A stretch of DNA of 64,000 nt from Maricaulis sp048270265 (GTDB lineage Bacteria > Pseudomonadota > Alphaproteobacteria > Caulobacterales > Maricaulaceae): contig NZ_JBLWTD010000002.1 of assembly GCF_048270265.1 (NCBI RefSeq), positions 1-64,000 of the forward strand. The letters run 5' to 3'. The notes beneath the pieces are model-generated. The model did no database searches and was not told where the DNA came from. It was given only the letters and a program-made list of their open reading frames with translations. A program made the position numbers and the translations under genes. Shown piece by piece: positions 1 to 8,833 of this stretch (positions are counted from its first letter, which is position 1; the number at the start of each line of letters is the position of its first letter).

Positions 1-1
1 C

Positions 2-172
2 GAAGTCCTGACCCAGGCGTTTGCCGACGGGGCTCCGGCTGACAATCCGCTCGATTTCTGGACCCATGCGCTCAAGCATGGTGGCGAGGATTTCAAGACC
101 GACCTGCAGCGCCTGCTCCAGCGTCACCGTTTCTCATCCTTTGCGCGTGTGCTTGCGCGCCGGGTTCCCTGA
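2..172 (+). CDS. C-terminal fragment of an unidentified protein (5' end outside window)
   Basis: The window opens inside a reading frame that runs for 56 codons to a TGA at 170-172. The visible tail has an aromatic DFW and repeated leucine/arginine pairs near the end (LQRLLQRHRF, then ARVLARRVP), which reads like a terminal amphipathic helix. Codon use matches the genes that follow, and the next gene starts 32 bp downstream on the same strand, so it is probably the upstream member of the same operon. I do not recognise a family from this fragment. Given the cluster, a sugar- or sulfate-related enzyme is possible, but that is only context. Confidence 0.6.
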   Translation, partial: EVLTQAFADGAPADNPLDFWTHALKHGGEDFKTDLQRLLQRHRFSSFARVLARRVP

Positions 173-204
173 TCCAACATTTTCCCTGAAGGCAGTAGCA
201 TCTC

Positions 205-1119
205 ATGACAAAAGGCAAGATCCTCATTGGACCCTCGAGCTATGGCGAGGCGAGCCCGGCGCCCGTGGAGCTGTTGCGTTCGGCCGGATATGAAGTCATC
301 GACAATCCGTTCAAGCGGCGCCTGACCCGCGAGGAATTGCTCGACCTCCTGCCCGGGATCACAGGCCTGATCGCCGGCCTCGAGCCGCTCGACCGGCCGG
401 TGCTGGAAAAGTCCGACCTCAAGGCGCTGGCCCGCGTCGGCTCGGGCATGTCAAATGTGGATATGCCGGCAGCGGAAAGCCTGGGCATCCATGTCTCCAA
501 CACGCCGGACGGTCCGGTTCTCGCTGTCGCCGAGCTGACCGTCGGCTGCCTGATGAACCTGCTGCGCCAGACCTCTGCCATGGATCGCGCCATGCGCGCC
601 GGCGGATGGGACAAGCGGATGGGGCGCCAGTTGCGCGACCTGACCATCGCCATTGTCGGCTATGGCCGCATTGGCCGCAAAACCGGCGAGCTGTTCACGG
701 CGCTCGGCGCCAAAATCCAGATCGTCGATCCCTTCGTTGATCCGGCGACCGTGTCAGCGCCGGTGGTCACGCTCGAGCAGGCCCTGGCCAGCGCCGATGC
801 CATCTCCCTGCATGCCAGCGGCGAGACCTGCATCATCGACGCGGCGGCCTTCGTGGCCATGAAGCCGGGCATGTACCTGCTCAATGCCGCCCGTGGCGAG
901 CTGGTTGACTATGATGCGCTGTTCGCGGCGCTGGACGATGGCCGCCTCGCCGGCATCTGGGCCGACGCCCACCCGCAGGAGCCCTACAAGGGCGATCTGC
1001 TGAAATACGATCAGGCCCTGCTGACGCCGCATGTCGGTTCCTACTCCCTGGAGGGGCGGATCAAGATGGAAATGGATGCGGCGGAGAACCTGCTCGCCGA
1101 TCTCGGCAAGGCCTCCTGA
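205..1119 (+). CDS. D-isomer-specific 2-hydroxyacid dehydrogenase (SerA-like)
   Basis: NAD-dependent 2-hydroxyacid dehydrogenase fold of 304 residues, the length of a SerA-type enzyme without the C-terminal ACT/regulatory domains. The substrate-domain arginine lies in the ARVGSGMSNVD segment (about residue 75). The Rossmann nucleotide loop is GYGRIG (about 152-157). The NAARGELVD stretch and the catalytic histidine in TPHVGSYS (about 273) are in the usual places. The ATG is preceded by AAGG at suitable distance. The next gene begins inside the stop codon (TGATG), so translation is probably coupled. The substrate is not determinable. Phosphoglycerate or a sugar-acid are candidates, and the polysaccharide/sulfate context favours a specialised hydroxyacid over housekeeping serine synthesis (inference). 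Confidence 0.88.
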   Translation: MTKGKILIGPSSYGEASPAPVELLRSAGYEVIDNPFKRRLTREELLDLLPGITGLIAGLEPLDRPVLEKSDLKALARVGSGMSNVDMPAAESLGIHVSNTPDGPVLAVAELTVGCLMNLLRQTSAMDRAMRAGGWDKRMGRQLRDLTIAIVGYGRIGRKTGELFTALGAKIQIVDPFVDPATVSAPVVTLEQALASADAISLHASGETCIIDAAAFVAMKPGMYLLNAARGELVDYDALFAALDDGRLAGIWADAHPQEPYKGDLLKYDQALLTPHVGSYSLEGRIKMEMDAAENLLADLGKAS

Positions 1120-1874
1120 TGGCGGATCTCGCCGAACTGCGCGCCGTTCTGGCGGCGGCCGAAGATGCGGCCCGCGCGGCCGGTCAGGCCCTGCGCGATG
1201 GTGGCGGTGATTTCGAGGGCGTGGAGCGCTCGGAAGGGCGTGACATCAAGCTCAATGCCGACCGCGCGGCCGAACGCATCATTATCGACCGGCTCACCGC
1301 GCTGGTGCCGGCGCCGATCCTGTCCGAGGAAACCGGCTGGACCGCGGCGGCGGGCGACAAGGTCTGGGTCGTCGATCCGCTGGACGGCTCGGCCAATTAC
1401 AATCGCGATATCGCCCTGTGCAGCGTCTCGATCGCCTGGGTCGAGAATGGACGCCCGGTCGCCGGTGTCATCTATGAATTCCTCAGCGACCGCCTCTATA
1501 GCGGCGCCGTCGGGCTGGGGGCCTGGTTGAACGGCAAGCCGATGAGCGTTGCCGACCACGCGCGGACCGAGGATTCGATCCTGTTTACCGGCCTGGCGAT
1601 CAATCGCGATTTCAGTGCCCAGGCGCTGGGTGATTTCGCGGCCGGCTTTGCCCGCTGGAAGAAGGTGCGGATGATCGGTTCGGCCGCAACATCGCTGGCC
1701 TATGTCGCGCGCGGCGCTGCCGATGCCTATTTCGAGGACTCGATCATGTTCTGGGACGTCGCGGCCGGCTGCGCCCTGGTCGAGGCCGCTGGTGGCCGGT
1801 TCTCCATCGCCGGAGATTCAATGGACATGCCCGTTTGTGTGCATGCGGACAATGGCAAGCTCTGGACGCTCTGA
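1119..1874 (+). CDS. Inositol monophosphatase-family phosphatase
   Basis: 251-residue Mg-dependent, lithium-sensitive type phosphatase of the IMPase/CysQ/FBPase superfamily. The metal-binding motifs are visible: LSEETGW (about residue 68), DPLDGSANY (about 87-95) and the C-terminal FWDVAAGCALVEAAGG. The start ATG shares one base with the stop of the preceding dehydrogenase. Members hydrolyse inositol phosphates, sugar phosphates or PAP. A second family member with better CysQ features lies on the minus strand at 8834-9631, so this one more likely handles a sugar or polyol phosphate in the same pathway as its operon partners. That role is inferred only from position. Confidence 0.85.
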   Translation: MADLAELRAVLAAAEDAARAAGQALRDGGGDFEGVERSEGRDIKLNADRAAERIIIDRLTALVPAPILSEETGWTAAAGDKVWVVDPLDGSANYNRDIALCSVSIAWVENGRPVAGVIYEFLSDRLYSGAVGLGAWLNGKPMSVADHARTEDSILFTGLAINRDFSAQALGDFAAGFARWKKVRMIGSAATSLAYVARGAADAYFEDSIMFWDVAAGCALVEAAGGRFSIAGDSMDMPVCVHADNGKLWTL

Positions 1875-2646
1875 CCCTGATGGCATCGCGCAGGCGCTGG
1901 GTGCAGCGCGGGCCGAAGGCCGTGCGTTTGATCCGCTGCCGCGCTTCGGACCGCTGAGTCTGGAAGCCGGTTATGCGATCGCCGCCCGCCGCTGCGATCC
2001 CGGCCAGGCTGCGGCCTACAAGCTGGGCGGCACGACCGAGGCAACGCGGGAAGCCTTTGCGGTTTCCCGGGCCTATGCCGGGGCGCTTTGCGCCGGTCAA
2101 TTGATCGAGGCCGGGCAGGACCTGCCACACGGATTGATCAATCCGGTGGTGGAGCCGGAAATCCTGCTCGCCTTCACACAGTCCTTCGCGCCGCAGCGGG
2201 CCCCGCGCAGCGAGCAGAGCCTGCGGGACGCGCTGGCCTGGGTGGGTATCGCCCTGGAAGTGCCGGCAACACCCGTCAGCGGCCTGCCGCAAACCGGGGT
2301 TGGCTGGCTGCTCGCCGATTGCTGTGCCGCCGGCGCCCTGGTCATGGGCGAACGCCTGCCGCCGGATCGCCTCGATGCCTTGTCGCAGGCCCGGGTGACG
2401 CTGCAGGTCGGCACGCGAACATCGCAGGGCGCCGCCTCGCGGCTGGTCGATGGCGCGCTCGGTGCGGTGTCGGATATCCTGGCTGTGTTCGGGGAACTGG
2501 ACTGGGCCGTCCCGGCGGGCATTCCTTTTGCAACCGGCGGGCTTGCCCCGGCGCTGCCGATCGGCGCGGGCGAGACGGTGCTTGCCGGCTTTGCCGGTCC
2601 GGGGATTGAGTTGTCGATATCGACCCGCCTGTGCCAAGAAGGCTGA
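1852..2646 (+). CDS. 2-keto-4-pentenoate hydratase-like protein (FAA hydrolase superfamily)
   Basis: The open frame extends upstream through the phosphatase gene in another phase. I place the start at the ATG at 1852, giving 264 residues and a 23-bp overlap with the preceding gene; 1843 is an alternative. The protein resembles MhpD/2-oxopent-4-enoate hydratases and decarboxylases. An early AAYKLGGT segment corresponds to the family's conserved Y-K-[IL]-G region. A central NPVVEPEI acidic motif (metal-ligand glutamates), GIALEVP, and the C-terminal GELDWAVPAG and IELSIS strands follow. Such enzymes act on 2-keto acids with a divalent metal. Its presence beside a hydroxyacid dehydrogenase suggests shared keto-acid chemistry, but the substrate is unknown. 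Confidence 0.75.
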   Translation: MASSGRSDPDGIAQALGAARAEGRAFDPLPRFGPLSLEAGYAIAARRCDPGQAAAYKLGGTTEATREAFAVSRAYAGALCAGQLIEAGQDLPHGLINPVVEPEILLAFTQSFAPQRAPRSEQSLRDALAWVGIALEVPATPVSGLPQTGVGWLLADCCAAGALVMGERLPPDRLDALSQARVTLQVGTRTSQGAASRLVDGALGAVSDILAVFGELDWAVPAGIPFATGGLAPALPIGAGETVLAGFAGPGIELSISTRLCQEG

Positions 2647-2682
2647 ACGAGGCGGATCTGAACTGGTCAGGAGACACGGTGC

Positions 2683-4503
2683 ATGTGCGGAATTGTTGGC
2701 GTAACCGGTAACCCCGATGCCCTGGATATCCTGATGGAAGGCCTCCATCGGCTGGAATACCGGGGCTATGACTCCGCCGGTGTGGCGATGATGGACGCTG
2801 CCGGCACGGTGCGGCGCGCCCGAGCTGCCGGCAAGGTGTCCAATCTGGCTGCTGAGCTCACCGGCGAGATCGTCGGCTGCACCGGGATCGCCCACACGCG
2901 CTGGGCCACCCATGGCGCGGCGACCCGCGACAATGCCCACCCGCACACCGCAGGCCGGGTGACGCTGGTGCACAATGGCATCATCGAGAATTACAAGACA
3001 CTGCGAGCGGACCTGGCAGCCCAAGGCCGGGTTTTCGCAAGCGAGACGGATACCGAGGTGCTTGCCCATCTGCTCGACGCGGCCCTGGCCGGTGGCGCAG
3101 ATCCGCAAACCGCCCTGCTGTCGACGGTGGCGAAGCTGGAGGGTGCCTTTGCCTTTGCGGCCATCATCGATGGCGAGCCCGACCTTCTGCTCGGCGCCTG
3201 CCGCGGCGCGCCGCTCATCGCGGCCCTCGGCCCGTCCAGTGGCTTCCTCGCCTCCGACATCATGGCGATCACCGGTGCCGCGCACTCGGTGATCTATCTG
3301 AATGTCGGCGATGCGGTCATCGTTCGTCCGAACCATGTCGAAGTCTTCGATGTGTCGGGCAAGCCGGTCCAGCGGCCGGCGACTGTGGCACCAACCTCGC
3401 TCGTCCTGGCCGAGAAGGGCAATTACCGCCACTTCATGCAGAAGGAAATCTACGAGCAGCCGGAAGTCGTCGGCCATACGCTCAGTGCGTATCTGGATCC
3501 GGTCGCCGGCGAGATACGCCCCCGTGACGGGGTTGATTTCGCGGCTGCCTCGCGCCTGCTGATCGTCGGCTGTGGCACCGCCTCCTATGCGGGGCAGATC
3601 GCCGAATACTGGTTCGAGGCCCTCTCCGGCCTCCCGGTCGAGGTCGATATCGCCTCGGAATTCCGCTATCGCAAACCGGCTTTCATGCCCAATGACATGG
3701 CGCTCTTCATCTCCCAGTCCGGCGAGACTGCCGATACGCTCGAGGCGATGCGGATGTGCAAGGCCGCCGGCCTGAAGACCGTGGTTCTGGTCAACTCGCC
3801 GCTGTCCACCATGGCGCGCGAAGCCGATATCGTGGCGCCGACCATGGCCGGTCCGGAAATCGGTGTCGCATCGACCAAGGCCTTCACCTGCCAGCTGGCC
3901 TCGCTCGCGGCCCTCGCCGTACTGGCCGGTGTCCAGCGCGGCCGTATCGATGCGGCTGACCAGGCCAGCCATGTCAGCCGCCTGATGGGCGTGCCCGGCC
4001 TGATGGCCCAGGCGCTGCGGATCGAGGACCAGATCAACCATCTCGCCGGCGAGCTCGCCCAGGCGTCGATCGTGCTCTATCTCGGCCGCAACGAATTCTT
4101 CCCGATGGCGCTGGAAGGCGCCCTGAAGCTCAAGGAAATCAGCTATATCCACGCCGAAGGCTATGCCGCCGGCGAACTCAAGCATGGTCCCATCGCCCTG
4201 ATCGAGGACGATGTCGCCGTGATCGTAATCGCACCCTATGACGAGCTCTTCATCAAGACCCGCTCCTCAATCCAGGAAGTGCGTGCGCGCGGTGCCCGTG
4301 TCATCGCCATCACCGATCCGCGCGGTGCGGCCGAACTCGAGGGCGAGGCGAGCTCCATCATCACCCTGCCGCGGGCCGAAGGACTGGCAGCGCCACTGGT
4401 TGCGGCGGTCGCCGTGCAATTGCTGGCCTATTACGTCGCCGTCCATAAAGGCACCGATGTCGACCAGCCGCGCAATCTGGCGAAATCGGTGACGGTCGAG
4501 TAG
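2683..4503 (+). CDS. glmS: Glutamine--fructose-6-phosphate aminotransferase (isomerizing)
   Basis: Makes glucosamine-6-phosphate from fructose-6-phosphate and glutamine, the first committed step to UDP-GlcNAc for peptidoglycan, LPS and surface sugars. The protein begins MCGIVGV, so Cys2 becomes the N-terminal nucleophile after Met removal. The glutaminase domain spans about 1-240 with HTRWATHG and HNGIIEN motifs. Two SIS isomerase domains follow (about 280-420 and 450-600), with SQSGETADT and STKAF, and the expected C-terminus PRNLAKSVTVE. At 606 residues it is full length. AGGAGA lies upstream of the start. It sits in a run with sugar-aminotransferase and sulfate genes rather than with glmU, so it may be tied to polysaccharide production, although GlmS is essential anyway. 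Confidence 0.97.
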   Translation: MCGIVGVTGNPDALDILMEGLHRLEYRGYDSAGVAMMDAAGTVRRARAAGKVSNLAAELTGEIVGCTGIAHTRWATHGAATRDNAHPHTAGRVTLVHNGIIENYKTLRADLAAQGRVFASETDTEVLAHLLDAALAGGADPQTALLSTVAKLEGAFAFAAIIDGEPDLLLGACRGAPLIAALGPSSGFLASDIMAITGAAHSVIYLNVGDAVIVRPNHVEVFDVSGKPVQRPATVAPTSLVLAEKGNYRHFMQKEIYEQPEVVGHTLSAYLDPVAGEIRPRDGVDFAAASRLLIVGCGTASYAGQIAEYWFEALSGLPVEVDIASEFRYRKPAFMPNDMALFISQSGETADTLEAMRMCKAAGLKTVVLVNSPLSTMAREADIVAPTMAGPEIGVASTKAFTCQLASLAALAVLAGVQRGRIDAADQASHVSRLMGVPGLMAQALRIEDQINHLAGELAQASIVLYLGRNEFFPMALEGALKLKEISYIHAEGYAAGELKHGPIALIEDDVAVIVIAPYDELFIKTRSSIQEVRARGARVIAITDPRGAAELEGEASSIITLPRAEGLAAPLVAAVAVQLLAYYVAVHKGTDVDQPRNLAKSVTVE

Positions 4504-4627
4504 GCGAAACCGGGGAATAGCGAAATCTTTCGTGACTTTGTCGGCGCTGTGCCCCGGTCTATAGGGCGAACAGTTTCAATGGCGTGGTGCGTTTGTGGCC
4601 CGCGCGTCTTTCAAATTGGGAAGCCCC

Positions 4628-5764
4628 ATGACCGATATGATCCCCTTCATCGACCTCAAGGCCCAGCGCGGACGCATTGGCGCGAAAATCGATGCAGCCG
4701 TCGCCAAGGTGCTGGATGAAGGCCGTTATATTCTCGGGCCGGAAGTGGCGCAGCTGGAAGAGGATCTGGCGGCGTTCAACGGCGAGGGGCGGGCGCTGTC
4801 CTGTGCCAATGGTACCGACGCGATCCTGATCCCGCTGATGGCCTGGGAAATCGGGCCGGGCGATGCGGTCTTCGTGCCAAGCTTCACCTTCGCCTCGACC
4901 GCCGAAGTCGTGGTGTTGGCCGGGGCCTCGCCGGTCTATGTCGATATCGATCCGGATACCTACAACATGTCGCCGGCCAGCCTGGCCGCTGCGATCGACG
5001 CCGTGAAGGTCAAGGGTGAGCTGACGCCGCGCGCGGTCATCGCCGTCGACCTGTTCGGTCAGCCGGCCGATTATCCCGCGATCAACAAGATCACCCGCGC
5101 CCACGGCATGAAACTCATCGCCGACGGGGCCCAGGGCTTCGGCTGCACCCTCAATGGCCAGTCCTCCCTGCACTGGGCCGATGTGCTCACCATCAGCTTC
5201 TACCCGGCCAAGCCGCTCGGCTGTTACGGCGATGGCGGCGCGGTGATGTGCAAGGATGACGCGCTGTACGATCTGATGAAGTCGGTGCGCGTGCATGGTG
5301 AGGGCAAGGAGCGCTATGAGTATGCGCGCATCGGCCTCAACTCCCGCCTCGACACCATCCAGGCTGCTGTCCTGCTCGAGAAACTCCGCGTCTTCCGCGA
5401 GGAAATCGACATGCGCCAGCGTGTCGCTGATCGCTATGCTGCGGGCTTCGGCAACCAGGTCAAATACCCCCGCGTGCCGGACAATGCCCAGTCGACCTGG
5501 GCGCAATACACGATCGAGGTGGCTGATCGCGACGGTTTCCGTGCCCATCTGGCGGCGAAGGGTGTGCCGAGCGCGATCTATTATCCGATCCCGCTGCACC
5601 TGCATGAACCTTACGCGCCTTACCCTGCCGCGCCGGGCGGATTGCCGGTCACCGAGGCCGCGGCGAAGCGTGTGGTCTCCCTGCCGATGCATCCGGACAT
5701 GTCCGATGCACATATCGACCAGGTGATCGAGGCGGTCTTGAGCTATCCGGAAGCCCATGTCTGA
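4628..5764 (+). CDS. DegT/DnrJ/EryC1/StrS sugar aminotransferase, WbpE-like
   Basis: PLP-dependent sugar-nucleotide aminotransferase of 378 residues. An in-frame GTG exists 33 bp upstream, but the ATG at 4628 is preceded by GGGAAG and gives the family-typical N-terminus MIPFIDLKAQ. Motifs: YILGPEV, SCANGTDA, PSFTFASTAE, and FYPAKPLGCYGDGGA containing the PLP lysine (about residue 190). From memory the sequence follows Pseudomonas WbpE closely; that enzyme aminates UDP-2-acetamido-2-deoxy-3-keto-glucuronate. No matching WbpB/D genes are visible here, so the sugar is unproven. It links the upstream GlmS to nucleotide-sugar chemistry. Confidence 0.9.
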   Translation: MTDMIPFIDLKAQRGRIGAKIDAAVAKVLDEGRYILGPEVAQLEEDLAAFNGEGRALSCANGTDAILIPLMAWEIGPGDAVFVPSFTFASTAEVVVLAGASPVYVDIDPDTYNMSPASLAAAIDAVKVKGELTPRAVIAVDLFGQPADYPAINKITRAHGMKLIADGAQGFGCTLNGQSSLHWADVLTISFYPAKPLGCYGDGGAVMCKDDALYDLMKSVRVHGEGKERYEYARIGLNSRLDTIQAAVLLEKLRVFREEIDMRQRVADRYAAGFGNQVKYPRVPDNAQSTWAQYTIEVADRDGFRAHLAAKGVPSAIYYPIPLHLHEPYAPYPAAPGGLPVTEAAAKRVVSLPMHPDMSDAHIDQVIEAVLSYPEAHV

Positions 5765-5897
5765 GCGGCTTATCTGAATCGATTGGGATTTGATGGCGCT
5801 TACGGGTGGTATTTGCGCGCTACCTGTCCTAAATCGCGCTGATGCGGTGCGCGCCCGGCTTTTTTCCTGCATTTGAAGCGTATCGGCCAGTGAGGAC

Positions 5898-6869
5898 ATG
5901 ATGAGTACGATCCAGGAGAGCGTCCGCGCCTACGCGAAACGATTTCAGAGCGCCCGTCACCGGGAACGCCCGCTTTCGGCTCACCTCAAAGCCCTTGAAT
6001 CCGAGAGCATGCACATCATGCGCGAGGTCGCGGCCGAGTTTGATCGCCCGGTCATGCTCTACTCCGTCGGCAAGGATTCGGCGGTCATGCTGCATCTGGC
6101 GATGAAGGCCTTCTATCCGTCCCTGCCGCCTTTCCCGCTGCAGCATGTCGACAGCACGTTCAAGTTCCGCGACATGATCACTTTCCGCGATGCGATTGCC
6201 GCCGAACTGGGCCTGGAAATCCGGGTCGAGGTCAATCAGGAGGGCGTCGAGCGCGGCATCAATCCGTTCGATCATGGCTCCAACCTGCACACCCAGGTGA
6301 TGAAGACCGAGGCGCTGCGCGCTGCCATGACCCGGCACAAATATGATGCGGCCTTTGGCGGCGCCCGCCGCGACGAGGAAAAATCGCGCGCCAAGGAACG
6401 GATTTTCTCCTTCCGCGACGGCAATCATGGCTGGGACCCGAAGAACCAGCGGCCCGAGCTGTGGCGCAACTACAATACCAAGATCAAGCAGGGGGAATCG
6501 ATCCGCGTCTTCCCGCTGTCCAACTGGACCGAGCTCGATATCTGGCAGTACATCCTCGAGGAAGAGATCCCGATCGTGCCGCTCTATTTCGCGGCTCACC
6601 GCCCGGTCGTCGAACGCGATGGCCAGCTGATCATGGTCGATGATGAGCGCCTGCCGCTCGCCGAGGGCGAGACCCCCGATCTGCGGCTCGTGCGGTTCCG
6701 CACGCTGGGGTGCTACCCGCTCACCGGCGCCGTTGAATCCGGTGCCACGACGCTTGAGGAAATCGTGATCGAAATGCTCACAGCCCGCACCTCCGAACGG
6801 TCAGGCCGTCTGATCGATCATGACGAGTCCGGGTCGATGGAGAAGAAGAAGCGGGAGGGCTATTTCTGA
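5898..6869 (+). CDS. cysD: Sulfate adenylyltransferase subunit 2
   Basis: Small catalytic subunit of ATP sulfurylase, which with CysN converts sulfate and ATP to adenosine 5'-phosphosulfate in the cytoplasm. The PP-loop-type nucleotide motif SVGKDSAVML is near residue 55. HVDSTFKF, the FGGARRDEEKSRAKERIFSFR region and a C-terminal KKKREGYF complete the CysD pattern. At 323 residues it is slightly longer than E. coli CysD (about 300) because of a short N-terminal extension. Two adjacent ATGs (5898 and 5901) follow GAGGA, and spacing favours the second. Its stop shares a base with the cysNC start (TGATG), consistent with subunit coupling. Confidence 0.96.
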   Translation: MMSTIQESVRAYAKRFQSARHRERPLSAHLKALESESMHIMREVAAEFDRPVMLYSVGKDSAVMLHLAMKAFYPSLPPFPLQHVDSTFKFRDMITFRDAIAAELGLEIRVEVNQEGVERGINPFDHGSNLHTQVMKTEALRAAMTRHKYDAAFGGARRDEEKSRAKERIFSFRDGNHGWDPKNQRPELWRNYNTKIKQGESIRVFPLSNWTELDIWQYILEEEIPIVPLYFAAHRPVVERDGQLIMVDDERLPLAEGETPDLRLVRFRTLGCYPLTGAVESGATTLEEIVIEMLTARTSERSGRLIDHDESGSMEKKKREGYF

Positions 6870-8764
6870 TGGACGATCTCGATCCACAAGCCGCCGTCAT
6901 GGAACGCCTGACCCAGTCTGGCGGACACGGTGTCCTGCGCTTTCTCACCTGCGGTTCCGTCGATGACGGCAAGTCGACCCTGATCGGCCGGCTGCTCTAT
7001 GATTCCAAGCTCCTGTTCGAAGACCAGCTCAGTGTGCTCGCGCGCGACAGCCGCAAGCACGGCACGGTCGGCGAGGAGATTGATTTCGCATTATTGCTCG
7101 ACGGTCTGGAAGCCGAGCGCGAGCAAGGCATCACCATTGATGTCGCCTATCGCTATTTCGCGACCGAGAAGCGCAAATTCGTCGTCGCCGACACGCCGGG
7201 CCACGAACAGTACACGCGCAATATGGCGACCGGTGCCTCGACCGCCGATGTCGCCGTGATGATGATCGATGCCCGCAAGGGCGTGCTGATCCAGACCCTG
7301 CGCCATACCTATATCGCGCGCATGATGGGCATTCGCCACATCGTGCTGGCGGTCAACAAGATGGATCTGGTCGAGCATTCGCGCGGCCGTTTCCATGAGA
7401 TCGTTGCCGAATATCTCAAGAGCGCCGAGAGCCTGGGCTTCGAAACCATCACACCGATCCCGATGTCGGCACGCTTTGGCGAGAACGTCACCTCGCGCAG
7501 CGAGACCATGTCCTGGCACACCGGTCCGACCCTGATCGAACACCTCGAAGGGCTCGACGTCTCGTCCGATATCCAGAACGAGCCCTTCCGCATGCCGGTG
7601 CAGTGGGTCAATCGCCCCAATCTCAATTTCCGCGGCTATTCGGGCATTGTTGTTTCCGGCTCGATCAAGCCGGGCGATGCGATTGTCGTTGCCAAGTCGG
7701 GCACCGCCGCCAATGTCAGCCGTATCGTGACCGCCGATGGCGATCTTGACGAGGCGGTGGCCGGCGATTCCGTGACCCTGGTGCTCAATCACGAGATCGA
7801 CATTTCGCGCGGTGACGTGATTTCCGCGGCCGAGGAACGGCCGGAAGTCAGTGACCAGTTCGCGGCCGAGATCCTGTGGATGAACCAGGAAGACCTGCTG
7901 CCGGGCCGCTCCTACCTGCTCAAGATCGGCACTGCGACCACGCCGGCGACCATTTCCTCGCTGCGCCACCGCGTCGACGTCAACACCTATGAGAAACAGC
8001 CCTGCCGCAAGCTGGAAATGAACGGCATCGGCATGTGCAATGTCTCGACCGCGCAACCGATCGCCTTCGACCCCTATCACAAGATCCGTGACATGGGCGC
8101 CTTCATCCTGATCGACCGCTTCACCAACCAGACGGTGGGTGCGGGCATGATCGAATTCGGTCTGCGCCGGGCGTCCAATATCCACCATCACGCCATGACG
8201 GTGACGAAGACCGAGCGTGCCCAGATCAAGGCACAAAAGCCTGCTGTGCTCTGGTTCACCGGATTGTCGGGTGCCGGCAAGTCGACGGTGGCCAATCTGG
8301 TCGAACAGAAACTGGCCCGCGCCGGTCACCACACCTATTCGCTCGATGGCGACAATGTGCGCCACGGCCTCAATCGCGATCTCGGTTTCACCGATGAGGA
8401 CCGGGTCGAGAATATCCGCCGCATCGGCGAGGTCGGGCGGCTTTTCGTTGATGCCGGCCTGCTGGTGACCTGTTCCTTCATCTCGCCCTTCCGTTCGGAA
8501 CGCCGGATGGTGCGCGAGCTGGTCGCCGAGGACGAGTTCATCGAGGTCTTTGTCGATACCCCGCTCGAGGTCTGCATGCAGCGCGACCCGAAAGGTCTCT
8601 ACAAGAAGGTCAAGGCTGGCGAGATCAAGAATTTCACCGGTTTCGACAGCCCCTATGAAGCGCCGGAAAATCCGGAATTGCGCATCGATACCACCGAGAT
8701 CTCGGCGGATGATGCGGCCGACCAGGTTATCGCCTATCTGCGCGAGACCGGACGTCTCGGCTGA
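6869..8764 (+). CDS. cysNC: Bifunctional sulfate adenylyltransferase subunit 1 / adenylylsulfate kinase
   Basis: 631-residue fusion. Residues about 20-450 are the CysN GTPase: G1 loop GSVDDGKST, DTPGHEQY, NKMD, then EF-Tu-like barrels. Residues about 455-631 are APS kinase (CysC) with a second P-loop GLSGAGKST near 465 and DGDNVRHGLN. It drives APS formation by GTP hydrolysis and then phosphorylates APS to PAPS, the donor for sulfotransferases or for reduction by PAPS reductase. The fused form is common in alphaproteobacteria (NodQ-like). No PAPS reductase or cys reductase gene lies in the window, so the link to sulfation versus cysteine synthesis is open. A strong hairpin ends the operon. 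Confidence 0.96.
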   Translation: MDDLDPQAAVMERLTQSGGHGVLRFLTCGSVDDGKSTLIGRLLYDSKLLFEDQLSVLARDSRKHGTVGEEIDFALLLDGLEAEREQGITIDVAYRYFATEKRKFVVADTPGHEQYTRNMATGASTADVAVMMIDARKGVLIQTLRHTYIARMMGIRHIVLAVNKMDLVEHSRGRFHEIVAEYLKSAESLGFETITPIPMSARFGENVTSRSETMSWHTGPTLIEHLEGLDVSSDIQNEPFRMPVQWVNRPNLNFRGYSGIVVSGSIKPGDAIVVAKSGTAANVSRIVTADGDLDEAVAGDSVTLVLNHEIDISRGDVISAAEERPEVSDQFAAEILWMNQEDLLPGRSYLLKIGTATTPATISSLRHRVDVNTYEKQPCRKLEMNGIGMCNVSTAQPIAFDPYHKIRDMGAFILIDRFTNQTVGAGMIEFGLRRASNIHHHAMTVTKTERAQIKAQKPAVLWFTGLSGAGKSTVANLVEQKLARAGHHTYSLDGDNVRHGLNRDLGFTDEDRVENIRRIGEVGRLFVDAGLLVTCSFISPFRSERRMVRELVAEDEFIEVFVDTPLEVCMQRDPKGLYKKVKAGEIKNFTGFDSPYEAPENPELRIDTTEISADDAADQVIAYLRETGRLG

Positions 8765-8785
8765 TCCGGGCTGACAGGCAGACAC

Positions 8786-8817
8786 AAAAAGGCCGGGCAT
8801 TTGCGCCCGGCCTTTTT
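8786..8817. terminator. Bidirectional intrinsic terminator between cysNC and cysQ
   Basis: A GGCCGGGC/GCCCGGCC stem of 8 bp with a 6-nt loop (8799-8804), flanked by five A on the left and five T on the right. The symmetry lets it terminate both the plus-strand cysDNC operon and the minus-strand cysQ gene, which converge here. Confidence 0.9.
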
Positions 8818-8833
8818 CATGTCCGGTGATGGT

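Noticed and set aside
1744..4185. 813-codon minus-strand open frame
   Set aside because: Antisense of glmS and neighbours; no recognisable motifs and low-complexity His/Arg/Gly composition.
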